Origin: Niallia sp. FSL W8-0635 | Lineage (GTDB): Bacteria; Bacillota; Bacilli; Bacillales; Cytobacillaceae | Direction: 5' to 3' | DNA length: 64,000 nt | Assembly: GCF_038007965.1 (NCBI RefSeq) | Contig: NZ_JBBOYD010000001.1 | Coordinates: forward strand, 2,458,501 to 2,522,500 | Shown here: in pieces, positions 63,663-64,000 of the stretch | Numbering within the stretch: the first letter of the stretch is position 1 | Layout of the letters: each line of letters starts with the position of its first letter | Notes under the pieces: generated by a model | Told to the model about the DNA's origin: nothing | The model's input: only the letters and a program-made list of their open reading frames with translations | Database searches by the model: none | Made by a program: the position numbers and the translations under genes

Positions 63663-64000
63663 ATGGATAAAGTTGACATACAATTACTGAAAATTTTACA
63701 GGAAGATGCAAGAATTACTGTAAGTGATTTATCCAAAAAATTAGCTTTAAGCCGTCCAAGTGTGTCTGAAAGATTGTTGCGTCTGCAAGAAAAAGGAATC
63801 ATCTTAGAGTTCAGCGCGAGAATATCTCCTGCAAAGCTAGGCAGAGAAACACTTTTATTCATTCAAATTAGTGAATTGAAAGAAGAACCACATGCCTTTG
63901 AGGAATTTATCAAAACGGAAACGGATATTATTGAATGCCACCGTGTAACCGGTCCTGTCAGCTATACAATAAAAGCAGCTGTTTCCGGCATAGATGGAAT
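63663..64000 (+). CDS. Lrp/AsnC-family transcriptional regulator (partial, runs off window)
   Basis: An ATG at 63663 after AAAGGAG opens a frame to the window edge (112 codons). The N-terminus DIQLLKILQEDARITVSDLS and LSRPSVSERLLRLQEKGII is the Lrp winged helix, followed by the start of the RAM domain (TLLFIQI, IECHRVTGPVSYTIKAAV). It may respond to an amino acid. The gene is divergent from the YitT-type gene, the common arrangement for Lrp-type local control. Confidence 0.85.
   Translation, partial: MDKVDIQLLKILQEDARITVSDLSKKLALSRPSVSERLLRLQEKGIILEFSARISPAKLGRETLLFIQISELKEEPHAFEEFIKTETDIIECHRVTGPVSYTIKAAVSGIDG

Noticed and set aside
63602-63862. Minus-strand 86-residue ORF at the window end
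   Set aside because: Antisense to the Lrp/AsnC gene, which has a clear ribosome site and domain.

Overview
The window looks like chromosome from a low-GC, endospore-forming Bacillaceae (Bacillus or Niallia type). The DNA is AT-rich, with strong AAGGAGG-type ribosome sites, frequent TTG and GTG starts, and intrinsic terminators after most transcripts. It carries topoisomerase IV genes in the Bacillus yneT-parE-parC order, a SpoIIP-family protein, glcR-ywpJ, gapB, thiT behind a TPP riboswitch, and PEP carboxylase. No rRNA, tRNA, CRISPR array, insertion sequence or prophage was found. Most genes lie on the minus strand. This is a housekeeping and accessory-metabolism region rather than a genomic island.

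Layout. 1-7 kb: the tail of an unknown plus-strand gene, a DUF975 membrane protein, a threonine synthase-type PLP enzyme, a MurA-like enolpyruvyl transferase whose active-site Cys is Asp, paired with a DeoR regulator, a DJ-1/PfpI protein and a DmpA-type peptidase. 7-14 kb: MarR, alpha/beta hydrolase, GNAT, nitroreductase, Nudix, an EcsAB-like ABC transporter and a second DUF975 protein. 14-20 kb: gapB with a CcpN-type operator pair, a PP2C-like phosphatase, a histidine phosphatase/methyltransferase/SGNH hydrolase cluster, an AbrB-type membrane protein and a secreted protein. 21-27 kb: parC, parE, yneT-like gene and AlkD. 27-36 kb: a chemoreceptor broken by two frameshifts, a GH18 enzyme, GNAT, thiT, TetR-MFS and a class V aminotransferase.

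36-48 kb: a catalytically degenerate tyrosine-recombinase-like protein, SpoIIP, a plsC/FabZ-like pair behind a FapR-like operator, glcR-ywpJ, an alpha/beta hydrolase, a HisJ-type PHP phosphatase, manA, MarR-MFS, a MOSC protein, a DUF3889 protein and bioY behind a BirA-like operator. 48-64 kb: a CopC-CopD protein, a 55-residue protein, a CDF transporter, an LLM flavin oxidoreductase, a truncated 5'-nucleotidase-type protein, a MerR/coiled-coil protein, a Cof hydrolase, a thioredoxin, ppc, a HesB-fold protein without the usual Cys, a Fur-box-controlled IDEAL-like protein, a YitT-family protein and the start of an Lrp/AsnC regulator.

Most units are one- to three-gene operons with a recognisable local regulator or operator. 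The most unusual items are the Cys-to-Asp MurA paralogue with its DeoR partner and an upstream LexA-like box, the FabZ-like protein with Gln in place of the catalytic His, the degenerate recombinase, a perfect 38-bp palindrome with no gene of its own, and the Fur box in front of an uncharacterised small protein. All functional calls rest on reading motifs by eye; no database search was run.
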